A DNA stretch of 64,000 nt from Culex pipiens pallens (taxonomy: Eukaryota > Arthropoda > Insecta > Diptera > Culicidae). The translations under genes and the position numbers were made by a program. The stretch spans positions 82,100,886 to 82,164,885 of the forward strand of contig NC_068938.1 of assembly GCF_016801865.2 (NCBI RefSeq), in the 5' to 3' direction. Below are positions 1 through 10,648 of this stretch, piece by piece. A model generated the notes under the pieces. The model saw only the letters and a list, made by a program, of their open reading frames with translations, did no database searches and was not told the DNA's origin. How positions within the stretch are numbered: position 1 is the first letter of the stretch; each line of letters starts with the position of its first letter.

Positions 1-60
1 AAGGTAGAAAGCCATGCTGATGATCTACCTAATCAACGGGGGTCTATATGCACCCAAAGT
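1..60. repeat. Truncated copy of the 1925-2350 repeat family
   Basis: The phrases 'gatgatctacct' and 'atcaacg' followed by 'ctatatg' match the arrangement near 2050-2090. The window therefore opens inside a further copy of that repeat. No coding potential is seen. Confidence 0.45.
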
Positions 61-1160
61 TAAAGCACAGACAAACAGACATGAAAGTTAGAACAAATTT
101 TTGTTCAAAAAGTGGGACCAGTATAAATTTGAATTTGGTTTGCTCACTAACGACATCTATCTACGATTCCTAGAATCACTCTCTCCCAAATGACAGCTGA
201 ACATGTGTATCTATGTATGAGTAATCATGACAAAAGCGTGCATCAAAGGCAATCACAACAAAACGTTGAAAAGGCATTGTAAAGAAAAATTGTTTGCTTT
301 CAATACAAGAGAGAAGACGTTCCGTTTCGACGGAAATTCCACATGTCACTGTTCAGACGACCAAAGGAAAATTGAGGCTGAAAGGACAGTTTATTTCTCC
401 CGGCCAAGTAAAGTCTCACAATGCCAGCGATTGCCGTGCAGCTGACCAACAAAACGGTCGCCAAAACATCTTCTCCTGCCGGTTGTAAAGGAGGAGTAGA
501 AGAATTAGTTAATAATCGGTTCCTAGCTAAAAAACGATGGGTCGGAGTAGGTTGGCGGTGGAAGACTCCACCCAGCTCGAAGTCATGATTTGGAGCCGGA
601 TCGATCATTACGGAGACCATGCACTTGATTCCGCGGAATGAATAGAATCACGAGGTGGTTCCGTACGGCCGCTTTCAGAACCTGTTGCCCCGGTGGAAGA
701 AGCTGCGCTTTTTTATGCGGAGTCGTGGTTTGCCTGGGCAGATGGTTCCATCGGTGCAGTTTCTTTAATAATCGCTGCAAAAGTGGAACGATCTTTTCGG
801 CGTGTTTGTTGCAACGTTTGTGTTGACTTGGTGGAAGGGTCCAGAATACTGCAGTGTTGATGGTCGCGATGCCCTAGAATAAGCTGACCTAAATAGCGAC
901 ATTTTTTCAAAGCGTTGGCCATTCTATTCACCGATAGACGAGTGGGGTCTTCCACCAAGTCAACACAAACTTGGCAACAAACGCGCCGAAAAGATCGTGG
1001 CTGTGCAGTAGGTGGCATGTTCCGCTTTTAAAGCGATTTTTAACTGCATCGATGTAACCATCTCTCGTATGCCGATGCCCAGTTCTGGGTGTGGGTGTAT
1101 TAACCATTGTAACTATAATCTTTTTTAGACTAAAAAAAGTTTTTAATTCAATCCTGGTCA
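61..1160. other. No host gene recognised; anonymous low-copy DNA with an inverted duplication
   Basis: Several short frames exist on both strands (to about 106 codons) but none has a recognisable domain, a run of consistent codon use or splice context. The part from 780 to 1008 is an inverted duplication, listed separately. Confidence 0.5.
780..1008. repeat. Inverted duplication, arms about 60 bp, possible transposase remnant
   Basis: The plus-strand stretch 784-842 (containing 'gatcttttcggcg' and 'gtgttgacttggtggaag') reappears reverse-complemented at about 944-1002. Both arms can be read as a peptide containing SFRRVCC and VCVDLVE; in the minus-strand reading it continues into DPTRLSVNRMANALKK. 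That vaguely recalls helix-turn-helix segments of Tc1/mariner transposases (DP-T-S-x-LA pattern). The transposase idea is weak inference; the inverted duplication is seen directly. Confidence 0.5.
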
Positions 1161-1164
1161 TAAC

Positions 1165-1390
1165 TTAAAACTTTGCCAATGGTTGGTATTCAGAAAATCT
1201 TATCTCAAGATACAGATTTGCGAAAACATTCACAGCACTTGTGTATAGACAGACACCATTTTGTATGAAGAATATGAGGCAATAGTGCACAATAACTATT
1301 TTGGTCATAAAAAAACATCAATGGACAAGGTTTCATACAAATCTGAAAATGCAATCAAAAGTCGATTTGCAATAACGAAAGGAATTAAAT
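1165..1390. repeat. Fragment of dispersed family E (terminal part)
   Basis: It contains 'aaaactttgccaa', 'cagaaaatcttatctcaag' and 'agtcgatttgcaa', the same ordered phrases as the ends of the family E copies near 9120-9330, 42950-43210 and 48290-48500. It is non-coding. Confidence 0.6.
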
Positions 1391-1479
1391 ACTTTGTTGA
1401 ATCCAAATTAGCGCCTCATTTCTCTGTTTGTTTGTTGTTGTGCAGGTTTGGTTTCAAATATTTCGTTTGATATGTTTCA

Positions 1480-1634
1480 CACTAGCGTGCCCAGCTCTTT
1501 GAGGAAGGTGGGGCAATAATATGGAAGTTTTGAAAAATACGTCATTTGTGGACACCCCCTGACCAAATGTAGAACAAATTTCTGAGGATGGTGGGGCAGT
1601 TGCCCCATGTTGCCCCACCCTGTGCACGCTAGTG
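1480..1634. mobile_element. 155-bp hAT-like MITE with 8-bp target duplication
   Basis: The ends are inverted: CACTAGCGTGC at the left and GCACGCTAGTG at the right. Directly outside lies an 8-bp direct repeat, ATGTTTCA, at 1472-1479 and 1635-1642. Short inverted ends with an 8-bp duplication fit hAT-superfamily MITEs. The interior is a second inverted region (ggtggggcaa / ttgccccacc). It has no coding capacity and must be moved in trans. Confidence 0.8.
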
Positions 1635-1654
1635 ATGTTTCAATTGGGCCCAAA

Positions 1655-1925
1655 GGTGAAGCTTACATTTGTGATATTATTGTTCACAACGATAAAGCTT
1701 ATTTTTCTGAGTACAATGACACTTTGTACGACCGAGAAGGATTTAAAATCGATTTTAAATCAATTTAAAAAAAAATCACAGCTCGTTCTAAGTGGACCTT
1801 AGTTGATTCATCAAAAAAATGTTGTCCTGTCCTATTTTTTGCATTTAAATGAAAAAAAAATGATCAAAAATGGGTTTTAATCTTTTTTTTTACCGTTGAA
1901 CATAACAATTGACTCAGGGCTTTAG
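1655..1925. repeat. Dispersed repeat, family also present at 63350-63650
   Basis: 'ttgtgatattattgtt', 'acgataaagcttatttttct' and 'gagtacaatgac', then 'agctcgttc' and 'aaaaaatgttgtc', occur in the same order at 63360-63560. The two copies at opposite ends of the window have diverged by substitutions and by a block present only in the right copy. Confidence 0.7.
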
Positions 1926-2350
1926 GACCCTATTGTCTATATGGGTGAATTGATCATCGATGTGGCTTCAGGTAGCTTCAGTGAACAACGATAGATACTC
2001 TGGGGTACGTTGTTATCGATCATCCAAGAATTCTAGGAAGTGATGACCTGATGATCTACCTGATCAACGCGAAACTATATGGGTATATCAACCATCGGTA
2101 TCGCTTCAAGAAGCTTCAGTGGACCATGATAGACACTTTGCACCATGCTTGATTGTTATGGGTTTCCCAGGAACTCTCGGAAGTCAGGTAAATCATCAGG
2201 TCATAACTCCCGGGAGTTCCTGGAGGACCCATAATAATCCAACATGGCGAAGGGTATCCATCGTGGTTCACTAAAGCTATCTGAAGCTATACCGATGGTT
2301 AATTCACCCATATAAACCATGACATCCGGGAGTTCTTGGACACCCAGATT
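1925..2350. repeat. Cluster of about 125-bp repeat units in direct and inverted orientation
   Basis: Two plus-oriented units start with 'tatatgggt' near 1939 and 2078. A third, starting near 2313, runs on the minus strand. Shared pieces are 'gcttcaggtagcttcagtg' and its variants, 'gatagaca/atac', and 'gacctgatgatctacctga'. The inverted pair meets at 'ataactcccgggagttcctgg' near 2203. A 113-codon minus-strand frame crossing this region is a repeat translation. Confidence 0.65.
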
Positions 2351-4290
2351 TGAGGATGGCCCATTATCAGTGTTTTGTGGATGACCCCTTATATAAATGT
2401 TTCGTTTAATTGTAAATAAAATTAAAAAAGAAAATCCCATTTTACGCCAAAACCCCGCAATAACGCTCCTTCGATTTGCGCTAAAACCCCGAAATAACGC
2501 TCCCCCGAGTTGCGCTCTTCTTCGGATGCGCACCCTCCTCAAAAAGAGCGCACACTTGAAAGATTTTGTCTAAGTTTGTTTTTCATGCTAAACACTGCAA
2601 ATATGAAACTTACCGGAAGTTCCGGATTACCGAAACTGTTGCCCCCGAATAAGCCCCTGGTGGATTGAAAAACCTTCTCCTCAAATCAAATGCAACCGGA
2701 AGCAACCCGCCGGTAAAATCGATTGCCGCAGTGCCCAGAACCCTCGCCAGAACTAGTTTTACAGATCGGAATCAAAAATTAGCCACCCTTACCTTTCATT
2801 TGCAGCCATAACATTTGAAATCGATTAATTTCCATTTTTTGAGCGATTTCCTTCAACGTTCGACATTTCCAAATGTTGATCCAGCAAACAAAACAGCGCG
2901 CTGCTGACAGACCGCGGATGAACTTTTCTTTTGTTCTACAAGGGGAATTGGGGGTAAAACGGTCAAATTGACAAACATTGATGTTTTAAAATTTGGCCAT
3001 TCTAGTGCGTTTGAAAGGTCAAATTTGATGTAACAATGCCTAATTTACTGTAAAAATGAATTACATCGCATCAAAGTAGCGATATTTACGAAAAAATAAT
3101 TATTTTTTAATTAAACCGAATGACGAAATGATCATTTAACCCCAATGCACCCCCGAATCTTTTTTCGCGGTGTTCATTCGCTCGCGCCAACTCGCGATCT
3201 CCGGGCGGTGAACTTTTCGCCCAATTTTGTCGCCGGCATCTTTCAATGAGAAGATTAATAAATCCAATGTAAATGTCACATTTCACATTATCCGTATTTT
3301 CAGCAACGGATTTTTTTTAATTTGCTTGAGAAAAAAACATGCAAGTTTTGTCAAACCAATGTTTGAAAAACATTTTAAAACTTTACGTTATTTTGATGAA
3401 TTTCACAATTTTCATGAAGAGCCGCTGCAAATATTTGTCAAAGTTTATGTTTGGCTCGAAAAATCAGGGGCCTTTTTTCAAACAACTTCTATATTTTAAT
3501 GGCATTCGACAAGCAATAAACTGAGAACAATTTTAAATTATTAATTAAAAATATTAAAATTCATATATTGAAGTAAAACAGTACAGTATTTTTTTTGCTT
3601 TTATGACAAATACGACTTCAAAAACGTAAGTCAACTTAAATAATCTTCTTTTGCAATTGATTGATAAGGGTTCGGTTGATTGAAACGTGAAACATAATGA
3701 AATTTCGAATCAGATAATGAACAGGTTAAATTGGCCATAAAACAAATATTATTGTTCATATCAATTGAGCTACTTATTTTTTACCTGAAAATGGTATAAT
3801 AAAATACTAATGTCAATTTTATAATAAAATAAAACAATTCCAAATTTGTCAAATCAATTAACTCGCTGTAGGATATATTATGTAAACATCACCCAAAGTT
3901 TCAGCGCCCTCTAGTGGGGGGAATTTTTGACGTTTGATCGCCTATAGCTGTTTTCAATAAAAATTATACGCAAAATTCACAATATCCAGATTGAAAAAAA
4001 CAGCATCATTTTTGAAAGAGCTATCGAATGAGCTATTTATAAATAATTTAGTTTAGAACCGTATAAATGAAAACTTAAATTCAAATTAAATGTTTTTTAT
4101 CGCAGTGAAAAGTAATTAAGTAATTTATGTAATTAATCATTTTGGACCAGTAATTTGAGTAATTAATTGGCAGACTGGCAAGTAATAAACGCTTCTGGAA
4201 ACCCTTGTTGTTCCTTTTAATTCCACTATACATTTGAGTAATTCTCTACGACTTTTGAAATTTTGTTTTTTTTTTTTTTTGGTTTGGAGG
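2350..4290. other. AT-rich intergenic or intronic DNA, no gene recognised
   Basis: This is mostly low-complexity A/T sequence with a more GC-balanced patch at about 2590-3240. A 90-codon plus-strand frame at 3227-3499 is phenylalanine- and lysine-rich, as expected by chance in AT-rich DNA. A possible decayed inverted-repeat element lies at about 2938-3165 ('aattgggggtaaaac' against 'atttaaccccaatgcac'). Confidence 0.45.
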
Positions 4291-4503
4291 AAACCATGTC
4301 CATGCATTACCTATGTCAAAAGAAGTAAATTTTTTGTATGGACAATTGTCCACGAGGGGGCAAAAGTAGTTACACGGAGAGAATCAGATTTTTATTTAAC
4401 TTTTTAACACTCAAAGTTAAATTCCTACAATACGATTTTTTTTAAATAACGATTTTTTCAATTTGTTAGGGTACCAAAAAAGACATATTTTGAGCCATAC
4501 TGA

Positions 4504-4577
4504 CCGAGCCACGTAGCCCAGTGGTAACGCTTCCGCCTCGTAAGCGGTAGATCGGGGTTCAAATCCCGGCTCGGACC
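4504..4577 (+). promoter_or_regulatory. Internal Pol III promoter (A and B boxes) of the SINE
   Basis: The A box TAGCCCAGTGG at about 4514-4524 and the B box GGTTCAAATCC at about 4556-4566 both match the tRNA-gene consensus. The fold has mismatches in the acceptor and T stems, so this is a SINE head rather than a working tRNA. Confidence 0.65.
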
Positions 4578-4822
4578 AACACAACTGGTGATCTTTTCCC
4601 TTCTGGAATCGATTGCTTAGTAAAGGGAAGGTAGTGTATCGTCACAAACTGGACCTTATCACGACACCTTAGGGAGGCGACCTATGGAATGTTAACATTA
4701 ACCTTAACATGTTGACATTAAGTTGAAAATGAAACTGCCACTGAATCCGCTTTGTAAATGCCGGCCCCGATACTCTTCAAGGGTGTTCCCCTCAGGAACT
4801 GGGAAAGATTTACTTTTTTTTT
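4504..4822 (+). mobile_element. tRNA-derived SINE (Thr-CGT-like head)
   Basis: The head at 4504-4577 has paired acceptor halves ccgagcc/ggctcgg, an A box TAGCCCAGTGG and a B box GGTTCAAATCC, with anticodon-loop ctcgtaa (CGT). About 240 bp of tRNA-unrelated body and a T-rich tail follow. A 7-bp duplication, atactga, flanks it (4497-4503 and 4823-4829). The interrupted family E sequence resumes exactly at the right flank. It should be read by Pol III from the internal boxes and depends on a partner LINE for movement. Confidence 0.85.
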
Positions 4823-5180
4823 ATACTGATGGTGCAAAATCTGGTTTAGGAAATAAGAATTTAAAAAATCGTGTTTTTATTGGAAAATATCGAACATCCT
4901 AAAAAAAATACTTAAAATGTACCGTTCTCAAGTAAGAGACACTTTTGAGTATTTATTTTCGATTTCTTTTTATTTTTATTTTGCATTTTAAAAATACTTC
5001 TGGAAAGAAAATCACATCTTAAAAAATATTTTTGTAAACTTAAGAAAATTTCTCATAACTTTGTAAATCGGACAATTAGTTTCTGAGATACAGTTTCACG
5101 AAGAGTTCAAATCGATGAAAGTTAATTTCTCTAAGTGTCACCTAATTAGCCTGTAATTTTGAACTGAAGATATCTCGAAA

Positions 5181-5187
<7 letters not shown>

Positions 5188-5231
<44 letters not shown>

Positions 5232-5246
5232 TGTATGTGTGTGTGT
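5188..5246. repeat. (TG)n microsatellite forming the SINE tail
   Basis: Nearly pure TG dinucleotides with two TGTA interruptions. It begins exactly where the left target duplication stops, so it is the retroposon tail and not an independent expansion site. A 63-codon Cys/Val frame across it is an artefact. Confidence 0.9.
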
Positions 5247-5772
5247 GCAACCAACCAAAAGGAGCCACGCGACCACTTCTTACAAATTGAGTTGTTTCCA
5301 TGTATTTTTAAATCTACATTCTATACATGCAAATAACTCGCATAGGCATTTGGAAGGTGTTAGCTCTGACGAGCTTCGGTGACCCATTTCTACGCTGGCT
5401 AGCCGAGCGCGAGATACCTCAGCTTTTATCGACAAGCCCCGCCCTGTTGAACGTTTACACCAATCGGATTCAAACGTTATTTAGAACTTCCAAACCCTTG
5501 TAAAATGGACAAGGACCCAGCGCGTGTATAATTGATAGTAACAGTATTCCTAATTCCAGTCATAGCTCACCAAGCCGTGATGGCCCAGTGGTTAGCATTT
5601 TTGCTTACCAATCCAAAGGACAGGGGATCGAAACTCGACTCGAGCGACTTTGATTTTTCGTTCATGTTCAGAGTTTCAAGATTAATATTTCCTCGTTGGG
5701 AGCAGATGGGAATCGAACCCAGGACCATTCGCTTACAAAGCGAACACCGTAACCAGTCAGCCACGGCCTCTC
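5188..5772 (-). mobile_element. 585-bp tRNA-derived SINE with (CA)n tail, reverse orientation
   Basis: On the minus strand the element starts at 5772 with a tRNA-like head (B box GGTTCGATTCC, anticodon loop tttgtaa within a perfect 5-bp stem ttcgc/gcgaa). It runs through a body and ends in a CA repeat (TG on the plus strand, 5188-5246). The body also holds a second, opposite-facing tRNA-like segment at 5573-5647 (A box TGGCCCAGTGG, degraded B box). A 24-bp target duplication beginning ctgaagatat flanks it (5164-5187 and 5773-5796). Confidence 0.85.
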
Positions 5773-5935
5773 CTGAAGATATCTCGAAAATTACTGGTCC
5801 GATATTCAATGTTGAAACTTGAAACTTTTGCAAAATTTTCTGTTCTTTTCAATAGAAATAATTTAAAAAATTTAAAATGTGGGCTGTAAAGGTCTAAAAA
5901 TAGACATTTTACCTCATTTCAAATTTCAGACCAAA

Positions 5936-8634
5936 ATTGCTTCTGGGGACGCGCAGTCCTGTTTTTTCGCGATAATTTTCGTCTCTTTTGTGTGACTGTT
6001 TGTGTGCATGGGGTGATTGGTCAGTATAATTTAATAATGCCGTCATAAGTTCAGTGCTTCTGGGGACGCACAATCCTGTTTTTTCGCGATAATTTTCGTC
6101 TCTTTTGTGTGACTGTTTGTGTGCATGGGGTGATTGGTCAGTATAATTTAATAATGCCGTCATAAGTTCAATGCTTCTGGGGACGCGCAGTCCTGTTTTT
6201 TCGCGATAATTTTCGTCTCTTTTGTGTGACTGTTTGTGTGCATGGGGTGATTGGTCAGTATAATTTAATAATGCCGTCATAAGTTCAGTGCTTCTGGGGA
6301 CGCGCAGTCCTGTTTTTTCGCGATAATTTTCGTCTCTTTTGTGTGGCTGTTTGTGTGCATGGGGTGATTGGTCAGTATAATTTAATAATGCCGTCATAAG
6401 TTCAGTGCTTCTGGGGACGCGCAGTCCTGTTTTTTCGCGATAATTTTCGTCTCTTTTGTGTGACTGTTTGTGTGTATGGGGTGATTGGTCAGTATAATTT
6501 AATAATGCCGTCATAAGTGCAGTGCTTCTGGGGACGCGCAGTCCTGTTTTTTCGCGATAATTTTCGTCTCTTTTGTGTGGCTGTTTGTGTGCATGGGGTG
6601 ATTGGTCAGTATAATTTAATAATGCCGTCATAAGTTCAGTGCTTCTGGGGACGCGCAGTCCTGTTTTTTCGCGATAATTTTCGTCTCTTTTGTGTGACTG
6701 TTTGTGTGCATGGGGTGATTGGTCAGTATAATTTAATAATGCCGTCATAAGTTCAGTGCTTCTGGGGACGCGCAGTCCTGTTTTTTCGCGATAATTTTCG
6801 TCTCTTTTGGTGTGGCTGTTTGTGTGCATGGGGTGATTGGTCAGTATAATTTAATAATGCCGTCATAAGTGCAGTGCTTCTGGGGACGCGCAGTCCTGCT
6901 TTTTCGCGATAATTTTCGTCTCTTTTGTGTGGCTGTTTGTGTGCATGGGGTGATTGGTCAGTATAATTTAATAATGCCGTCATAAGTGCAGTGCTTCTGG
7001 GGACGCGCAGTCCTGTTTTTTCGCGATAATTTTCGTCTCTTTTGTGTGGCTGTTTGTGTGCATGGGGTGATTGGTCAGTATAATTTAATAATGCCGTCAT
7101 AAGTTCAGTGCTTCTGGGGACGCACAGTCCTGTTTTTTCGCGATAATTTTCGTCTCTTTTGTGTGGCTGTTTGTGTGCATGGGGTGATTGGTCAGTATAA
7201 TTTAATAATGCCGTCATAAGTGCAGTGCTTCTGGGGACGCGCAGTCCTGTTTTTTCGCGATAATTTTCGTCTCTTTTGTGTGACTGTTTGTGTGCATGGG
7301 GTGATTGGTCAGTATAATTTAATAATGCCGTCATAAGTTCAGTGCTTCTGGGGACGCGCAGTCCTGTTTTTTCGCGATAATTTTCGTCTCTTTTGTGTGA
7401 CTGTTTGTGTGCATGGGGTGATTGGTCAGTATAATTTAATAATGCCGTCATAAGTGCAGTGCTTCTGGGGACGCGCAGTCCTGTTTTTTCGCGATAATTT
7501 TCGTCTCTTTTGTGTGGCTGTTTGTGTGCATTGGGTGATTGGTCAGTATAATTTAATAATGCCGTCATAAGTGCAGTGCTTCTGGGGACGCGCAGTCCTG
7601 TTTTTTCGCGATAATTTTCGTCTCTTTTGTGTGGCTGTTTGTGTGTAATGTTCCGTCAGTGCAAGCGGGTGGTTGTGTTTGTGTGCAAAGTGCCCTTTCT
7701 TCATCATCGCTGGTTGGAAGGCAATTTGACGGTTGAGTTCGTTAGTTTTATCGCGTAAAACATATTTTGATTCATCAAGAACGTTGTGTGGTGCGCGAGT
7801 CTTTTTTTTGTGTTGAAAAGACCTTCCCATAGCTCCGTAGCTCGGAGGGCTCGACGTCGGTTGTTTGTGTGTTAAACCCTCTCCATAGCATCGTAGCTCG
7901 AGAGGCAACGATAATCAATACCTCATCTAGCTAACAGAAAGAAGATCGGAAGGCACTTGATGGTTGAGTTCGTCGCGTCGTTTCCGTAACAAATTTATGA
8001 ATTAAATGGTTATATGATTAAAAATCAGACTACGCTATCATTGCAGCATTGCGTTTAACACCTCATTCTATAAATAAACATTATTTGGCTTTATCTTTCC
8101 ACAGCCGGCTGTCTAAGATGAATTCATTTCATTTAAAATTAAACAACAGTTAAACGGGAAATGTCTCATCCGCAGCATCCGATTGTTTGCCTTGAGAATA
8201 ATATATAAAACCTTTCAACAAACACTATGATTTTGGGTCGCATCATCATCTTCTATGATGAATCCTGACCAAGCACCCTATCCTACTAAAAAAATTTTCA
8301 GGTTCCTGGCGCTTGTGGGGTGTAAGCACAGAGTAAATCAGCTGCCCTAGTAGCAACCTGCGCTAACTAACATTCCCGTCCCTTAAAATCGAGGTCTACA
8401 AACTGACATGGCGGGCGCCGTTGGTGGCCAATGACTGTTACCTATTCGCAACTGATCTAGCTTTAGCAATCATGGTGTTTTATCTTTTCAGCGCATTCAT
8501 ACATGCTGTTGATAAGAGAAACACCACTAGATCGTCGAAGCCTATAATCAGTAGTGCTGAAAGGATATTACGGTTCTGTTCAGCAACGGAGGGGCAACCA
8601 TGGGTGATCTCTCATGCTCATGCTCATGCTCATG
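5936..8634 (+). mobile_element. 2.7-kb non-autonomous retroelement with 117-bp monomer array
   Basis: A direct repeat of about 23 bp (ctcatttcaa...cagaccaaa) lies at 5913-5935 and again at 8635-8657, directly after a (TCATGC)n-type tail at about 8611-8638. Long duplications and a short-motif tail are hallmarks of target-primed (LINE-type) insertion. The 5' two-thirds is a tandem array (5939-7646). The remaining kilobase is unique, non-coding on the plus strand, and looks like UTR sequence with repeated 'atagc-tcgtagctcg' pieces near 7830-7900. No reverse transcriptase is present, so it must borrow one. The parent LINE is not identified. Confidence 0.8.
5939..7646. repeat. 117-bp tandem repeat, 14 full units plus a partial fifteenth
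   Basis: Units start with 'gcttctggggacgc' at 5939, 6056, 6173, 6290, 6407, 6524, 6641, 6758, 6876, 6993, 7110, 7227, 7344, 7461 and 7578. Differences are few: cgcg/caca in 'gacgcgcag', gac/ggc in 'tgtgactg', and ttc/tgc before 'agtgcttctgg'. One extra G at about 6809 makes the eighth unit 118 bp. As 117 is 39 codons, the minus strand stays open through most units, giving frames of 306 and 271 codons that break at the extra base. Confidence 0.95.
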
Positions 8635-9329
8635 CTCATTTCAAATTTCAGACCAAATTATATATTTTTAAAATATTTTTATTAAAAATTTAAGAAAATA
8701 TCACATAGTTTCAATTTTTAACATAGAAAATTGAACCAATAGTTTCCGGGATATAATCAGTTGAAAATTATTGAAATAGTTGATATTTATTTTTATTGAT
8801 TAGAATTTTTTGTGAGGCTGTGTCTCAGAAACTTATTGCCCGATTTTCAAAGTTACAGTGTGAAAATTATAGGACATTTTATCAGCTTTTCAAAAATATT
8901 CTTTTCAGATGCTCTTTTTCAATAATTATTTTCAAAACTAAAAAAACCTAAAAAAAAATCTAAATTGTAAGCCAAAAGTAGCCATATAACTTGAAAACGT
9001 TACATTTTATCAAAAGAATTGTAAAGAACTTCTCAATTCTAAATTTTATTTTGCTTTCAAAAAATATTTTTAGTATTCCAAAAAACATTAATTAAAACAA
9101 ATATTTATCCTACCTATAACTTTCTTGAAAACACCAAATCGATCAGAAAATCTATTTTGAAGATACAGAATTTCATACAGTTACATATCAATTTTGTATG
9201 ACCAGCTCCCAAAATTGTATGGAAAAACTAACGATGCATCTATAGAGGATGCAAGGATGAAGAAAAGTCGATTTGCAAATCTAAGAGAACTACTCATTTG
9301 TGGAAATTTGTCAATAGTATGCATAATAG

Positions 9330-9577
9330 GATGGTGAAAGAAAAATGAACTTAATGCTTGGGTTTTAGAAAAACATCAAAAGAATAACATTATTTTGATC
9401 GTCCCTACTTTATAAGACCACGTTTATTGCTATACAAAAAAAAAATCATATTCTAAACTTCTTTTTCTGTAATTTCATGAGTGAAAATAAACTATAGACT
9501 GTTTATTAAAAATTATCAAAAAGGCTATTTATCATATAAAAATGATATCTGGGCTAAACAAAATTGAAATCAATATA
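9330..9577. other. AT-rich spacer, nothing recognised
   Basis: No frame, inverted repeat or known repeat phrase stands out between family E and the next element. Confidence 0.4.
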
Positions 9578-10503
9578 CCGTAAACCGGGGTGACTTTGAT
9601 AGGATTTCAATTTGTTTTTGGAATATTTTCCAACAGGTAAAGTTTTTCTCAAGATTATTATTTTTAAAACATGTACTGGGGTAGACCACACAAAGTCCAT
9701 GCACTATTTCGGAAAAAAAGTTTTCAATAATGTTTAGAAAAATAGTTACGTTAAAAATTCTTAGTTTGAATTCCGGGGTGACTTTGATAGTCATAGTTTT
9801 TCTTGTTAAAATCATATTTAAGATGTTCAAACTTCATTTGTACGTTAAATGTACCATCACTAAAGTAGCTGATATAGTTTTTTAAGAAAAAAAAAAAATT
9901 ATATTTAGTTAACTAAGTGTATAAGCTTTTAAGCAAAATACATATAAATTTTAGGTAAAATTGTTAAAAAGTCGGAATTTTGCCTGAAATTTGTTAAAAC
10001 TAGTTTGGTTTATAAAATTATCGATTTATATTGCATTTTATACTGAATTCGAAGCACGAATCACAAGTTTTCACATTTTACATGACATTTGTTCAACTGA
10101 AATTGCCTTTAAATTTAGAGAGTTTCTATAATTGTGTTTCAAAAACACATATTATTTATGTTTTACAAACTTTTTTAACCTTCTCCTAGTGGAAAATTGT
10201 CCAAAGAATCCGAAAATTCATTCGTTTTCCGATTAAAAATCTTGTTAATTGAGAAAATCATGACACTTTGAGAAGTTTAAAATAATGACTTTCATCAACA
10301 TTTTCTGAACTATAGTTAACTAACTTTTTAAACTTTTCAAAATTTTATGAAAAGTTCTTCTTGAGGTACTTTGAACACTTCTCTACCACGATCAGTATGT
10401 TTCTAAACCATTCCTTACATATTTTAATTGTACTCTTCATTTTGCGGAAAAATCGCAAACCTATCAAAGTCACCCCGGCTATCAAAGTCACCCCGTTTTA
10501 CGG
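9578..10503. mobile_element. 926-bp TA-flanked DNA element (CCGTAAA ends)
   Basis: The left end reads CCGTAAACCGGGGTGACTTT. The right end is its inverted equivalent, AAAGTCACCCCG-TTTTACGG. TA occurs on both sides (9576-9577 and 10504-10505). The subterminal 'ggggtgactttgatag' is repeated inside both ends (about 9774 and 10465). It has no transposase. TA duplication and size suit a non-autonomous Tc1/mariner-like element. Confidence 0.8.
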
Positions 10504-10648
10504 TACGATTATATACCATTGATGGCACTTTTAAGTTAAATTTTAAGTTCAGGAAGGTTTTTAAACAGAATACGAGTTTACATAAATACTATTTCACTTT
10601 TGAATAATAAATAAATAAATATTTTTAAGTAATTATAATTTAATTTAA

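Larger units (their letters stand above)
4290..9330. repeat. Family E copy split into four pieces by three retro-insertions
   Basis: The surviving pieces are about 4290-4503, 4823-5187, 5773-5935 and 8635-9330. They line up in order with the uninterrupted copy at 41020-43255: 'gagccata', 'caaatctggtttag', 'ctcaagtaa', 'gaagatatctcg', 'gaaacttttgc', and finally 'ccaaatcgatcagaaaat'. Family E is non-coding and has partly inverted ends in other copies, suggesting a decayed DNA element. Its superfamily is not determined. Confidence 0.7.

Noticed and set aside
4504..4577. A genuine tRNA-Thr gene
   Set aside because: Stem mismatches, a non-tRNA body and flanking duplications mark it as a SINE head.
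5191..5382. Cys/Val-rich 63-codon frame
   Set aside because: It is the TG microsatellite tail of a SINE.
5909..7568. Minus-strand frames of 306 and 271 codons as a repeat protein
   Set aside because: They are translations of the 117-bp DNA repeat; the frame breaks at a one-base insertion, there is no start context or domain, and the array lies inside a retroelement of opposite orientation.
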